From Lyophyllum atratum (taxonomy: Eukaryota; Basidiomycota; Agaricomycetes; Agaricales; Lyophyllaceae): a stretch of DNA of 64,000 bases. The translations under genes and the position numbers were made by a program. Within the stretch, counting starts at the first letter, position 1. The number at the start of each line of letters is the position of its first letter. The stretch is taken from positions 186,001 through 250,000 of the forward strand of contig JACGCN010000007.1 in the NCBI GenBank assembly GCA_014905825.1, read 5' to 3'. Of the stretch, positions 21,817-33,235 are shown one piece after another. Below the pieces are notes generated by a model. The model was not told the origin of the DNA. It saw nothing but the letters and a program-made list of their open reading frames with translations, and did not search any database.

Positions 21817-23159
21817 CTATGGAAGTCAGATGCATCTTTCGGGACACCTTATCCTAACCTCCAGCCTTACCCCCCTTGCCCAAGAGAACCTGCCGCCCGG
21901 CCTAGAACCAACGCCCACCCGACTCTTCATCGCATCATCAGCCTTGTCAGTTACAACCAAAATTGTTTCCATGTAGAACTCTTTCATCGGCTTATCAATT
22001 ATCATGAAAGGAACTGCCAAGCAGACCATTGGTCTGCAGGTCAGCCACACGCTCCAGATGGTTATAAGACCGGGCGACGCCTTCTCCACTCCACTTCTCA
22101 CCCTCCTTTAGCTATTGCACCCCTCTTTCACGCATCTGGTTATCGCGTTTTCTTTTGCTATTCTGGAAATGGCATCTTTCTCATTCCCTCATGTCCTTCT
22201 CCTCGCTGTTTACGCATCGCTCGTTCAGGCGGCACCGTGGCCGCTCCATGCAAGGCACTCCACACACCACGTCAGCCACATCGGTCGTGCACCTCAGGTC
22301 AAGGCTTTCCATCCAAAGTCTACATTCAAGGTTAGTCCACTATTGCATTCCATGTCCTTGGTCCTTGATTAATATCGGCCTGTGAGTAGACCTTCGGAAA
22401 TGGGATTCGAGCAACCCATTCCTGAAGGGCTCAAACATTCATTAATACCTCCGGCTTTAGAAGATTCCGCCATCGCATTGTGCAATCGCAGCTCGGCGTC
22501 GATGCTTCACTATGGCTCTGGCTTCACAGAGGGCAGCAGCAAGTTTGCCTATGTGAAGCAGACCCATGTGAGTCAGCCGCGTTTCGATGACGGGCGGCAC
22601 CTGATCCCCATTGCAGGAGAGTGTCTCCTTCGCCAATGCCGTTGCCAACATAGCGTGGAAGGATAACAAGGTGGTCGCGTTCGGCTCGTCATTCGTCAAC
22701 ATCAGTACGTTCCAATGCACGTTCTATGGCCACCGTCGATCTCACGTATATTAGGCAAAATTGCGGACTCGAAACCGACTCTTGCCATCGATACCCTTAT
22801 CCCTAAGGTCGAAGAAGCCCTTGACGGCAAGGTCAACGGTCAGCCTCCGAGTGTCGAGTTTCTCGTGACCGAGAACGGGTCCGTTGCTCTCACTCATGTC
22901 GTTCAAATCCAGAATGAGAAGGCGGGAACGTGGCTCCAGGCCTATGTTTGCGCGCACACTGGCCAGATTCTTTGTTGACAGATTTTGTCGCACATGCTTC
23001 GGTGAGGGAGTTTGATACACTGTTGCTTCGCTAAGCTAACACCGACCTCTTAGTACACTGTTCTCCCAATCCGAAAAGAAACACTCCCCGAAGGTCAAGA
23101 GACTTTGGTCAACCCTCAAGATCTTCGGGCTTCTCCCTTCGGCTGGCACAGTGACGGTA
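21770..23159 (+). repeat. Inverted duplication arm, fungalysin 5' region
   Basis: About 1.4 kb here matches the reverse complement of 61.835-63.215 kb with high identity by eye. It covers the promoter, signal peptide, propeptide exons and introns. The match ends abruptly just after CACAGTGACGGTA. Confidence 0.85.
22169..23159 (+). pseudogene. Truncated M36 fungalysin, propeptide only
   Basis: This is the 5' part of an elastinolytic metallopeptidase gene. A signal peptide (MASFSFPHVLLLAVYASLVQ) is followed by the start of the prodomain (KAFHPKSTFK), [38 protein letters not shown], the FTP-type segment [36 protein letters not shown] and [11 protein letters not shown]. Compared with the intact copy at 60.4-62.8 kb, homology stops at SPFGWHSDG, before the catalytic domain, so the HExxH zinc site is absent. 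Several junctions also differ from the intact copy (for example ILC followed by a stop in place of [12 protein letters not shown]). It cannot encode a protease; a secreted prodomain-like product is conceivable but unsupported. Confidence 0.85.
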
Positions 23160-23411
23160 TGTATCGTACAAGTTTTATGTACATCTGGGTACTCGTCCGC
23201 CATGGAACCCGAGTCGTCAACCTGGGGTCAGGATATATCAAGTATGTGCCACGTATCTCGACCAGCGGGCAGACAGCGCCCTACCAAATTGCCCAATCGG
23301 CGCAGGATTTTCCTAGACGTGCGAGCGGGTTGTGTGGATTGTGATTTATAAATTATGAGCAAGGAAAACACGGTAAGTATTGGTACAAGAGCGTCCCTCC
23401 ATAAACAACTA

Positions 23412-25763
23412 TCATTGCTGAACATGCAGATGCGCAAGTTCAAGCTGGTACCGGTCTCCCACTAGTGAGTCCACCCAGTGTGGAAACAGGAGTTTGAGCG
23501 GGACGTCAGGCGGTGTGACGGCAATATATGTCATCTTTTCCACCCCCAGGTTCGTCAGATGCTTGATGCCCTTGTACTTCACATCATGCTCCAATGCAGC
23601 AGTCGCCTGCATGATCACCGCATGCTTTTTGTCCGTCTCTTCGTACAGGAAGGAGTCGAAGGTTGGCTGGTTGCACGTAGAGGGGTAATAGTACCCAGGG
23701 GTGAGGGTTTCCTTCCGCGGAATGGTAAAGGTATGATTGACGATGGCCGTGGGCGAAGCGTCAGCGGGCTTGTTTGTCGTGATTGAAAACCCATCGACAC
23801 TGATGGAAAGATAGCGTATCTCCTCATTCTCCACCTTCGCCGCACTCCAAATCTTGTTTTTTTTACCCTGGCCAGTCTCCACCATCTTCTTCAGAGCCCA
23901 AACACCCCCGGTGATAAACACCTGGTGGATCCCTCCATCCAAAAGGCAGCCTGCAAGAGTTTTAGTCTGGTGATGCTGGGAAAAGCGCCGGTAGAGTCGA
24001 TCCCGGGCATCAGCATTCCTTTGTTCAAAGGCATGAACAAGAAGCTCCATGATGTGATGTGATGCGGGGTATACCAGAGGGAACTGGCGAGAACCAGACG
24101 CGGCCGGACGTATGAGAAGGATCGAATGGGACGCAGTATGCTCGTAGTTCATGAACTTGACCTCACTGAGCAGAACTTCTAACTGATCCTCTTTCAGATC
24201 CTGGACTAGATTTTGCACCCCACTCTCATAGTCGTTTAAGAGTTTCCGTGATTTTGACTTGCTATAGGCAAGACGTGCGCACGGACCATATCGATGAAAA
24301 AAATCGGCGAGGAGGGCCACTGGACAACGTATACGTTGTAATTGCCGGCTAGATCAAGTCAGTTTTCCATTCCTCGTGAGATGATGTTGATATACCCAGC
24401 AATCAGCTCTGCCAATGTGAATGGCTGGAGGATGAACACGGGAACTGTGATACTTTGTTTCTTTATCCATTCCAGGTGGTTTGCTCGAGGGGATGGCGTC
24501 TGGACAACAAATATCTTGTATGTCAGGTAAAGAGGGTCCACACCTGTTAGGTCTAGGTTCGAGTCAATCAGAGCCCAGATAGGGAGTGGACCGTCCGGAC
24601 CCGCCTCGGCCTCGCACGCATCCTTGAAGCCTTCAATGATGTCTGCATTTAGATCGGTGATGATTCTTTCGACGCCGGAGCTGTCGAACAGGTACGTCAA
24701 ACGAGGCCCAACCTGGTAGATAGTGGGTAATTTTGCGTGGAGACGCAGGACAAGGACCAGCTGGAGCCATGCCGTTTTACCTGGGCAAAACAAAATTAGA
24801 TACAAACGCGATCGAAGCAGGAATGTTTGCGTACCAATCCCCGGATGACCCGTGAGGATGAAACCTACAGACGTAACCGTGTGGCTACGTTGGTTGAGAA
24901 ATGGGTTTTCGGGCGTGGACTGATCATCAGGGTTGTGGATTGTAGACTCTGGCCATCCCACGGCTTGGAATAGAGCTCGGAATGCCTCAAAGTAGTCGTC
25001 GCGGAGAAGACTATATTGCAAAGGGAGAGAGAGAGTGGACACCATGTCGGGCGGAATTTGTAAAGTCCAGAATTTTGCCGGGACTGGAACATCTGGGTCA
25101 TCGAGGGTTTCATCTGTCACCAGCTCCCGCAGCACAAAAAAGGGGACCGGTTCTGTATAAGCATTCCAAAGTGTCTGCCAGAATGCATCTACTACGTGGA
25201 GTCAGCAATGCAAAAAGAAGATGTACTGGACTCAGACGGTAAAAGAAGGCTCACATCTGACATCCTTGTACTCTCCGACGATGCGGCGGCGCTTGAGCTC
25301 AGGCCCTCCTGCGTGCACTTTATTTAGCATCCGCACCAAAACGCATCATGGTGAACAACGAGAGCTTACCATCACCGCTGTCTGGGTAGCACGCAAGAAG
25401 GTGGATATACCCCATCCCAGTGAGATCCTTTGCGTCGAAATAATAGGACACCGGGTTCCCAGGGTTGAGAGATACAGCCTTGCCATCTTGCTCCTTGCCC
25501 GTATCCATATCAAGACGAAACGCTGACAATGCATTGCGAAGATCCCGGCGATTGGAAGTGGGAATAGGAGGCTTCAGCTTCCAGAGGGTGATATCTGCAG
25601 CGCGTACGCTGGCTGTACAACTAGGCCCACGGTCTACAATTTTTTGGGCGAGGTCGTATACGGGAGCATCTGAAGCGATGTCGACGTAAACCTCTAGGCC
25701 GAGGGGTTCATATGCGCCTTCGATACCTGCGACGCCCAAGACAAAGATGCGTAGGTTGCTCAT
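23412..25763 (-). pseudogene. Crinkler/RHS-like P-loop NTPase gene, broken
   Basis: Exons read MSNLRIFVLGVAGIEGAYEP, a ubiquitin-like Crinkler-type N-terminus ending LWKLKPPIPTS, then TGMGYIHLLACYPDSGDG, a linker GPELKRRRIVGEYKDV, DAFWQTLWNAYTEPV and a P-loop NTPase. The Walker A motif GHPGIG|KT is split by an intron at about 24.78 kb and followed by AWLQLVLVLRLHAKLP. The C-terminal part continues as FHRYGPCARLAYSKSKSRKL to a stop at 23412. Between them, an in-frame TGA (24361-24359) follows SRGMEN, and a frame change is needed near a T-run (about 24.31 kb) to connect WPSSPI with FFHRYGPC. No intron bridges these. Such genes are often host-targeted or defence-like; function in this fungus is unknown. 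I call it disabled at two sites, unless the assembly is wrong. Confidence 0.6.
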
Positions 25764-26109
25764 CAGGGAACAGACATCGAAGGGCGTAGGAACTTGTATT
25801 CGGGACCCGCTCCTGATCTGTGCTGTATAGACGCCCGAAATGCGCCTTTCCGTACCAAGTCGTACTTGAACGCCTTGACAGGGTGTTGCATACAAGCCTG
25901 CGGCTGCCACCTGCTGTCATCGCCCCTGCTTGTCGTTGTTTGCTCCAAATTACCGCATTCTCCGTCCGCCGGCCCGGAGACATAAACCTCCCCCCGCAGA
26001 CCAAGCTGTCGTAGCTTTACTTCACGTTGATTCTCACCGCCCTACACATGTCAGAACGCACTCACAAGCGCAAGCGCAGCTGCAGGACTCAACTGTCGAT
26101 CTTTCGAAC

Positions 26110-27282
26110 ATGAGGATGGCGCTAAAATGTCTCGAAGCCCTCAAGGGAGAGTTGAATGGGATTGAAGAAACGGAGGAGGAATTGCACAACATCTCGGAGC
26201 ATGTCCTCGCGCTGGAGAACATACTAAAGGGTACCAAGAAACCAGTATGTTACTTATCACTTGCATTATGTGCTATCATGGTTATTGATGCTTCAGAGAG
26301 TGACTTTCTCGACCGTTGCATCAGAAGACCTCCAGAAGGCTGGCGTCAAGCGGAAACGTCTCATTTTTGAGCCCGCGAAGGTAAACGAGTTAACGAGTGG
26401 GCTGACAAGGAATGCTGAGGCTGAGAATACATTCCCGAATGAAGAAGATCTATGCTTGCGTTAACATGGATGTGCGTCTTACGCCAATCACCTCTGCTTT
26501 CGGTCGTCTAACTGAATATTTGCTGCAGTACGAAGCAGGTTCCCGCATGATTCTTGACGCTATCCTGCTCGCGTTGGCGGAGATTGCCTCAACTCAGAAG
26601 AGCGGCGTTGCCATTCTTCCAGAGATGAGGACTGCGCAAGGAGATGGGGTCCAAATTTATCATCCCGTCTCGGGGTATATATTATGGTTGAGTGGCAATG
26701 TTGACTATGCCGTTATTGAGTACGATGATGTGAGGGACTACAAAGGTGGGTCTGATTATTATACACTGTTGCACCACGAATTGCTTCACAGCCTTCTCAG
26801 ACCGCTTGCTCACCCCTGGTGGATCCAGAGAGGATGCATTTGAGATTGCGAAAGGCCGTCTGTTCCTAGTCCAGTCCAAACGACAGAGGCTCCAACAGAG
26901 CTTCGTTGCCTATATCCCGAACGCCGTTAGTCAGGCGATTGCAATACTGAAGTCCGCAAAGTACGTCAGCGCTGCCTGCTTTACTTCTTCATCTGAGCAT
27001 TGCCTTCCAGCCTTCCAGAGGTCCGTTTCTGTCTATCTGATGGGCAAACATGGATTTTCTTTATCTTGAAGTCGGAAAACGGGACACTGACCTACTATGA
27101 ATCTGCAGCACGCCGTCTGAGCAGAGACGTTGTCGAGAACTCTGACTTGCCGTTACGTGAGATTGTGCAGCTCGTTTGTGAATGGGTAAGCTCCTCTACC
27201 GTTGCGCATAGCTCTTGCTCATGGGCAATGTCGATTTCTTTAGCTGAGTCCCACGGCGACTGAGCTGTTTGTGTTAGAGTAG
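26110..27282 (+). CDS. Uncharacterised fungal protein, PD-(D/E)XK-like core
   Basis: Spliced exons give MRMALKCLEALKGELNGIEE (helical N-terminus), KRKRLIFEPAKVNELTSGLT, YEAGSRMILDAILLALAEIA, SGYILWLSGNVDYAVIEYDD, REDAFEIAKGRLFLVQSKRQ, NAVSQAIAILKSANLPEVRF, then CLSDGQTWIFFILKSENGTL, EIVQLVCEWLSPTATELFVLE and a stop. The order D-Y-A-V-I-E, then GRLFLVQSK, then a helix with AVSQAIALL resembles PD-(D/E)XK nuclease folds, but the expected E-x-K is Q-S-K, so catalysis is doubtful. Introns at the 26.24, 26.75, 26.96 and 27.19 kb region are clear; the one after DLCLR (26.46-26.53 kb) is not resolved and may hide a frame defect. Agaricomycete genomes carry many copies of this family without assigned function. 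Confidence 0.55.
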
Positions 27283-27552
27283 AATGCAGGAGTTGCTTCT
27301 AGCGATGGAAAGCTGTGAGATGACGCAGCGTCCGGGAAACGGGTCGAAATCTGCAGGCCAAAAGCGGCTGCAAGACTTGATTTGATCACATTCTTAGTCT
27401 AGCGCTCATTACGCCGGCAGCCTGCGACCGGCCACGTTGCCCTAGCTATACGGCCACATCCTTACTAAGTACGTTTGACAGAAAGTGATAGTTGTGCACC
27501 TTTTGCTGGCCGCGCAGAAGCGAAGGAATTTCGGGGGAGCAGGTGACCTGCT

Positions 27553-27790
27553 CCCCTCCCGTTCCTTCCTCCCCCCCCCCAAGCTCAGACCCATACGGCT
27601 GGAAGCGGTCGCATTGTTCGCAGATGATGGAGATGATGGATCAGACGATGGCATCGTTGTACTTGAGTAGAGTGTCTGTCTGTGTGGACCTTCGCGACTC
27701 CATCACGAGTTGCGTGGCGAGCTCGCCGTATTGACGCGCTTCGCTCATCGTGGTTGACGGTCAAGAGCGTGTCACATATGCGACATACGC
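27553..27790 (-). pseudogene. PSF1-HCNGP chimeric gene fragment
   Basis: Reading minus from 27790, the sequence copies about 40 bp of PSF1 upstream region and then its first ~45 codons (start codon at ~27748, MSEARQYGELATQLVMESRR). At about 27605 it switches, in the same orientation and frame, to the last ~20 codons of the HCNGP gene of 56.9 kb ([10 protein letters not shown], then GRKEREGSR). One TGA interrupts it where PSF1 has CGA. Other differences are also CG-to-TG or CA, the signature of cytosine deamination at CpG. A C-run replaces part of the HCNGP segment. It is a joined pair of fragments from two genes 35 kb apart. Confidence 0.8.
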
Positions 27791-28034
27791 GAATGTCAGA
27801 CTTCAATTCTTCAAAGTCTTAGTTAGCAGCTCAGTCTATCGCGCGCATTCCAGGCTCTTTCAGAGATACATTGGACGGGCTGCGAAAAGCCGTCCCCTTG
27901 CTATCGTCGCGATACTACCATGTTGTAATGGTGCAAATACAAATGAACATTGTTCGTCAAAGACTGAAGTCTTCCTCTCGCCGAGCCGCCCGGTATCAGA
28001 TTCCGCCCAAATCAAGGTCGGCATCTTGAGCTGC

Positions 28035-28861
28035 CTAGCAACACGACTGGCCCCTCGCCTCTGGTGTCGTCAGCTCACCGAGTGTATCCCACTAGAAAGA
28101 ACATGAACCTTCCCCGTCGCATGGCACAACAAAGATGAGAAACATACACTCGACACAAAGAACCCGGCATACGACCCAGCCTGCCACCCAGACACTTTCA
28201 GCAAGCCAATTCGATGCCCCCTGAAGATCAATAAAAGACATACGAAGATGGCCAGAATAACCCCTCCGTTATAATACATCGCCAGCAGCATGAGCATGTA
28301 CCCCGCGCTGAACTGCACACAATAAAATGCACTGCGGATTGCCTGCTGGGCGAAGGACGGGCTACGACCATCTCCGTGTCAAAGCCGTAGGCCATCGTAC
28401 GAGGAGACCATGTAAACATACCGGGATGGGCCAGCAGTCGAACGACAAGGTACCTCACTGTCCGCGAGCTTGCTGAGACTCGCGTCGTCAGGGGTGATAC
28501 CTGTGCCGCCACTACTGCGCCCATGGTCGCGGACGATCTTGCGGTCATATTCCCGCGCGAGGCGGCGGAATATCTCTAGGATAACGACCTGTAGGAATAC
28601 ACATATGATCATTCCTGCATAGGCGCCTGTGTGCTGCGAGATAGGTGTGATGGGCTATGAAGGTGGGTAAGGTACGCACCGACTGAGCGGATGTGCCATT
28701 GCTTGGAGATGAAACATGCGTCGACGGTGTACCTGTTGCGCAACGGATGAGACGAGACGTGCGGACATCTGGGACTCCAGAAAGCATCACCAATTCCAGA
28801 GCATGCTGATCTTGCATGCGGCCCCAGCGCGCGCATCTGAATTTCCGTGGGTCATGTCCAT
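28035..28861 (-). CDS. Ctr-family copper transporter
   Basis: Ctr proteins form trimers in the plasma or vacuolar membrane and import Cu(I). Spliced exons read [40 protein letters not shown], then helix 1 VGAYAGMIICVFLQVVILEI, a long Ser/Thr cytosolic loop (RKIVRDHGRSSGGTGITPDD), helix 2 AIRSAFYCVQFSAGYMLMLL with the family M-x3-M motif, AMYYNGGVILAIF, helix 3 AGSYAGFFVSSWDTLGEL, and a C-terminal tail ending SCC, a copper-binding pair typical of the family. Introns of about 50-60 bp keep frame; the third acceptor (GGTGGCAG) was chosen because it restores helix 3. The N-terminal Met pair and Cys17 may bind copper. It is a candidate for copper-starvation control. Confidence 0.85.
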
Positions 28862-29230
28862 GTTCGAGGAATGAGGTATGAAGGAACGGTGAAATCGCCT
28901 GAAGGCGCTGGATAGAATGAAGGGGAGAATAAATATATTTTTATACTCGTACATGCGAACTGGCTCGACTGGAGCAATCCAGCCTCGGAATGAGATCATT
29001 ACACAAAATCTTTTTCCACCACTCCTTATGCGTGCCAGGGACCTTCCGACCATGCGGAAACGGCCCTAGATTTCATCGCGGGCGATATGCCATGCCCCGT
29101 TCGTGCCTTCCAACTGGTCGAGATGTGCGGTTGAGGCTGCCCAAACGGAGAGTCGCCCGAGCATAACCACACATCACACGGTCGTCCCCGGGTTCCCGAG
29201 TCAAAGTGGGTTCGTCACACTGTGTGCCGT
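28862..29230. other. Upstream region of the copper transporter
   Basis: No gene is seen. An open minus frame (28787-29053) is mostly the transporter's own leader in another frame. I did not find a copper-responsive site I could defend. Confidence 0.4.
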
Positions 29231-29600
29231 TCAACGGAAGATCAAATATTCCGCACTGGGCGCAGGCAAATCAACAGGCTGGGCAGCGAATGCGGGTACG
29301 ATAAGGATGACGGGTAGAACCGGAGCTTGGGGGGAGTGCCAAGACATCGTGATAAGAGATGGGCCGGCGATAGGCTCCTCAGCGGGTTGTACAGCGGGTA
29401 ACAGTGACTTGATGGGTAGTGAGGCTTAGGCAATGAGATGAGATGAGACAGAGACCAGACATACGGTTACTATGCGGAGCTCCTCGTCGTTGTTGAAAAT
29501 GGGTGAAGCTAGGTTGCCTGCAAGAAAGATAGAGGAAGGCTGGCCAGCACGGCGACGTTTCTGCTTCGCCAGGACAGCTTGAGGTTGGGTTCAGGACACA
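29231..29600 (-). CDS. Possible two-exon gene of unknown function
   Basis: Minus-strand frames read KQKRRRAGQPSSIFLAGNLA and then SPIFNNDEELRIVT up to a GTATGT donor near 29.46 kb. After an AG acceptor near 29.41 kb, they read SLLPAVQPAEEPIAGPSLIT, MSWHSPQAPVLPVILIVPAF and AAQPVDLPAPSAEYLIFR before a TGA at 29233-29231. Clean splice sites and uninterrupted frames suggest coding. The start was not found; a short ATG frame near 29.66 kb may be the first exon. The family is unknown. Confidence 0.3.
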
Positions 29601-29986
29601 AGATATATCCAAGTGAGGGTGAACGGGTCAGTGAAGAGCTCTTTGAATGAGACGTCGTGCCATTAAGACTTTGAACAGAGAATACACGGTGAAGACGCGA
29701 CTGGAGCAGGGAAAGAGGGAGCGATCAGGAAGGAGAGGGATTTCTGCCGTTAAGGTGCTTTATATACGCCGGCTTTATGCGATGAGCTAATTTTGCACGC
29801 CGGCTTTATGCGATTGGCTGGCCGACTCACGTGCAGTCACGTTGCTATCGAACATGTGCCTCGGCAAACCCCATCCCGTTCAAACTCCGCCCCTCATCTC
29901 TGCTCACCGTCAACGACGACGACGAGGCCCCCACACTCCCCTAAAACCGATCCGTTTCCTCGCCAGGCGAGAGACTATCACTGATC

Positions 29987-30564
29987 ATGAAGCTCGTAAG
30001 GTAAATACTCCTTATTCGTTTGCATTGTGGCCGTTATCTTCCTGTTCAGACATCGGGCAGCCCGCATTATTTTCACAGTGCTCCCGTCCGTTCGCCAGCG
30101 CTGATTCATTGCGTAATGGTACAGATTTTTGATGAAGCTGAACAACGAGAGCGTGACGGTGCAGCTCAAGAACGGGTCGATCGTCCATGGGACAATCACT
30201 GGTGCGTCTTCTTCTCTTTCCCGATGCAACACGCGTCTCACCCAAAAAAATCTTCTGCTTATCGCATACAGGCGTCGATATGCAGATGAACACACATCTT
30301 AAGACGGTGAAACTCACGATGAGGAATAAGGAGACGACCCCGCTCGACTCTCTCTCCATCCGGGGAAACAACATCCGCTACTTCATTCTTCCTGACGCCC
30401 TACCATTGGACACGCTTCTGGTTGACGATGCACCGAAGCCGAAAGGACGGAAGAAGGAGGATGCGCGAGGCAGAGGCCGTGGCGGCAGAGGTGGACCTGG
30501 TGATCGTGCGCGTGGAGGAAGGGGTCGTGGTGGCGGAGGACGCGGCAGGGGGCGAGGGTTCTGA
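29987..30564 (+). CDS. SMD1: Small nuclear ribonucleoprotein SmD1
   Basis: SmD1 is a core Sm-ring protein of the U1, U2, U4 and U5 snRNPs. Three exons (29987-30000, 30125-30201, 30272-30564) give 127 residues; the first exon is only 14 bp. The start [20 protein letters not shown], Sm1 [20 protein letters not shown], the linker [20 protein letters not shown] and Sm2 [20 protein letters not shown] match the family almost residue for residue. The C-terminus is an RG/GRG-rich tail, the usual target of symmetric arginine dimethylation needed for SMN-dependent assembly. It is slightly longer than human SmD1 (119). Confidence 0.97.
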
Positions 30565-30942
30565 TTAAAAAAAATTGGTTGTGAGCTCCCAATTGAGCAT
30601 CTTGTTGTAGCTCTGTTGTATTCACTAGTTCATGTCGTCCGCCGACCTATCGGACTGACACTTTCTTTGATATCATGATATCCTTTTATTGCGTCAACAT
30701 GACCTGAACACATTCTCTTCCTGACTTCGCCATCGGATCCTGCGTCTAGACGCGACCGATGGTTTGATTTGCTGCCGCTTCGCTCTCGATACTTTACTTA
30801 CTCCTGATGCTGCAGATCCTATTTGGAGGACCATGCATTTGCATGACTGACATTTCCCCCTAAAAGCACGACACAAACAATTGTTCATATATCATACATT
30901 GATCAGTAAAGCGTCCGAATCTCGAGAGACCACAGGAACATG
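30565..30942. other. 3' intergenic region
   Basis: This lies between the convergent 3' ends of SmD1 and the first SDR gene. No frame has recognisable content. Confidence 0.5.
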
Positions 30943-32044
30943 TCACCAAGCCCGGTGGCCTCCATCTACGATGATGCTAGATCACGGATGATAAAGTCAG
31001 CTCCGCAGAGTGACATCGAGATCTCACTCACTCGCTTCCCGTACAGAAGGTAGAAGCTTCGCTCGCCAGCCAAAGAACGACCCCACGTAGCTCATCAGGT
31101 CTGCCCAGACGGCCCAATGGATTCTGCGCGGACCACTCCTCCATGAGATGCGGTTTCGTGTCGAGGAAATCGCGCGTCATCCTAAACGCCATTTCGGTCA
31201 GTTGGCCTGTATCATCCCCCATGCCGGATCGACTTACTGCGTATAGATATACCCCGGACTGATCGAATTGACACGAATACCTTTCGCGCCCAGCTCACAC
31301 GCCATCGACCTCGCCATCTGAAGAACGGCCGACTTGCTGGTGTTGTACGCAACCCAGTGTTGTTTCTACCCTCAGCGATGAGCCACGAGCGAGATTCTCC
31401 CCCCAACATTAGCAAGTAGGTACGGACGCACCTGATTGGCAATGCTACCGCTCATACTAGCGATCAGGATGAGGCTTCCCTTCGTCCCCAGGCGCTCCAT
31501 CTGCCGTCCAGCAGCCTGTGCCGAAAATAGGACTCCATTCACGTTGACGTCAATGAGCTGCGCTTCCCATCAACCAACAACATATCTCCCATGTCCTCCT
31601 TCTTCTTACCTTCTTGAACTCTTCACCAGGGTATTCCAGGCATTCAGCGCCGGCCAGCATACCCGCATTCGCGACGCACATATCGAGTCGGCCCTCTTTG
31701 GTTGCTATATCCTCCGCGATCTTCCACATGCCTTTTTGGTCCGTGACGTCCCCCTGGACGTACTCTAGTCGCCCTTTGGTGCCGTCAGGCAAGGATGGGA
31801 GACCTGCTGCGAAGGCTTGGACTTTCACCCAGTCGTCATCAGGCTGCTTCGCGAGATCGAGGCAGTAGACGGTGGCGCCCGCCTCTGCGAGCGCCAACGA
31901 CATCTCGAGGCCTATGCCGCGGTGGCCACCCGTCACGAGGGCCACATGGTCTGGGAGAGCGAATTGGGAAAGGGCAGTGCGTGTTGGTGTCGCGGTTGCG
32001 AGCGCCGCTGCCACACCGACAAGTGGGATTTTGGTTGAGGTCAT
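30943..32044 (-). CDS. Short-chain dehydrogenase/reductase, copy 1
   Basis: This is an NAD(P)(H)-dependent classical SDR of unknown substrate, possibly a sorbose/mannitol-type reductase by general resemblance. The N-terminus MTSTKIPLVGVAAALATATP, then TRTALSQFALPDHVALVTGG, precedes the cofactor motif TGGHRGIG, the CVANAG strand, NVNGVLFSAQAAGRQM, SMSGSI and the catalytic YNTSK (Tyr-x-x-x-Lys). GIRVNSISPGYIYT, NPLGRLGRPDELRGVVLWLA and DIIVDGGHRAW complete the fold. Introns near 31.56, 31.40, 31.18 and 31.00 kb keep frame; the third is 60 bp ending GCGTTTAG. About 330 residues. It heads a three-copy array on the same strand. Confidence 0.85.
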
Positions 32045-32339
32045 GGGGAAGATGAGACTTCCTGAGATATGGCATGGCCGCTATTATGAGGGGCCATCGT
32101 GAGAGACGAAGCTGAGCGAACCACAATCCTTGGGGCTTGCAGAGGCAGCTGATTCGTTTCCAGATAAGATTAGATTCGCTGAGTCATCGAGTTCTGGACC
32201 TGGCTATGGGGGGTTATCAGGACGACTCAACCTAGAGCAAGGGCGACGAAGACCTCGATCGGACGAGTTCTTGGAGGAAGGACCTAAAGAGCAGCCTCTA
32301 TATTTTCTAGCCCATGTACGAGTACAAGCGTCCATCGCT

Positions 32340-32757
32340 GGCTCCATTCATGTTGACTTCAAGCACCAACACTCCTGTCGGCGAATTTCTAGTTTATCTT
32401 GAAGGCTAATGACGAACATCTCTGAAGTCTTCAGCAGAGTACTCCAAGCACGCGCCTAAGTGCCCTATATCAGTCCGCTCACTTGATCTATTACGTCGCC
32501 GCCGCATACGTACTTCAATCGTCACAAGCTGCCCTCTCCACAACAGCTTGGACCTTCAACCACTCCTCGTCAGGCGCTCCGGGAGATCGAGGCAAGACAC
32601 CGGAGCGCCTGCCTCTGCGAGAGCCAACGAGATTCATGGCCTATCCTCCGGTGTCCTCGTCACGAGGGCGACATGGTGAGGAAAAGGAACTGAGGGCAGT
32701 TCTCGCTAGTCTTACGGATACGAGAGCCGCTTCAGCTGAGGTCATCGAAAAGGAATG
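32340..32757 (-). pseudogene. SDR pseudogene, middle copy
   Basis: The minus strand resembles the N-terminal region of the flanking SDR genes. Matching landmarks include the start region (fragment TSAEAALVS), a degraded cofactor segment, and the stretch equivalent to CLDLPQQPDEGWLKVQAYAE, with deletions and frame changes throughout. The C-terminal two thirds are absent. It lies between two intact copies and is a dead member of the array. Confidence 0.7.
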
Positions 32758-33235
32758 ATAATGCAGGGGTCTGGTTTCGCCGTAGCTGGGGGACCTCCCC
32801 TTGAGAGACGAAGCCTATGGATTGCGATGATGGATACAAGGTGATGTGTGCATCTGCTACACGTTAGATCAGATGTTGCCGCGTTTGGAAAGCTCGCGCA
32901 ATCCGAGTCGATGATCAGCTACTAAGTCGGACTGATGTCCCAGCAAGGTACGACCACCTTTGGTGATAGTGGGGATCTTAGAGTGATGTAACTTTGGCAG
33001 AACATCAGAACACTCATGTATTTATGGCCTAAGACATCAATGATGATTTCTCTAACAATGACTGGAGACTTGGAAGAAGGAATGTCTGTCATATTCATTA
33101 TCATCGCGCCGTCGACTCGGAATCTTCTCACATTTTTTCAAGACCAAGGAATCACGACCTGCGCGAAAGCTGTTTTCGATCATTCGAGATACAATCACAG
33201 GCTACTTCTCAAATAGAAAGTTGAGCATCCAACGA
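32758..33235. other. No gene seen
   Basis: Upstream remnant of the dead SDR copy and 3' flank of the next SDR gene. No supportable frame. Confidence 0.5.
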
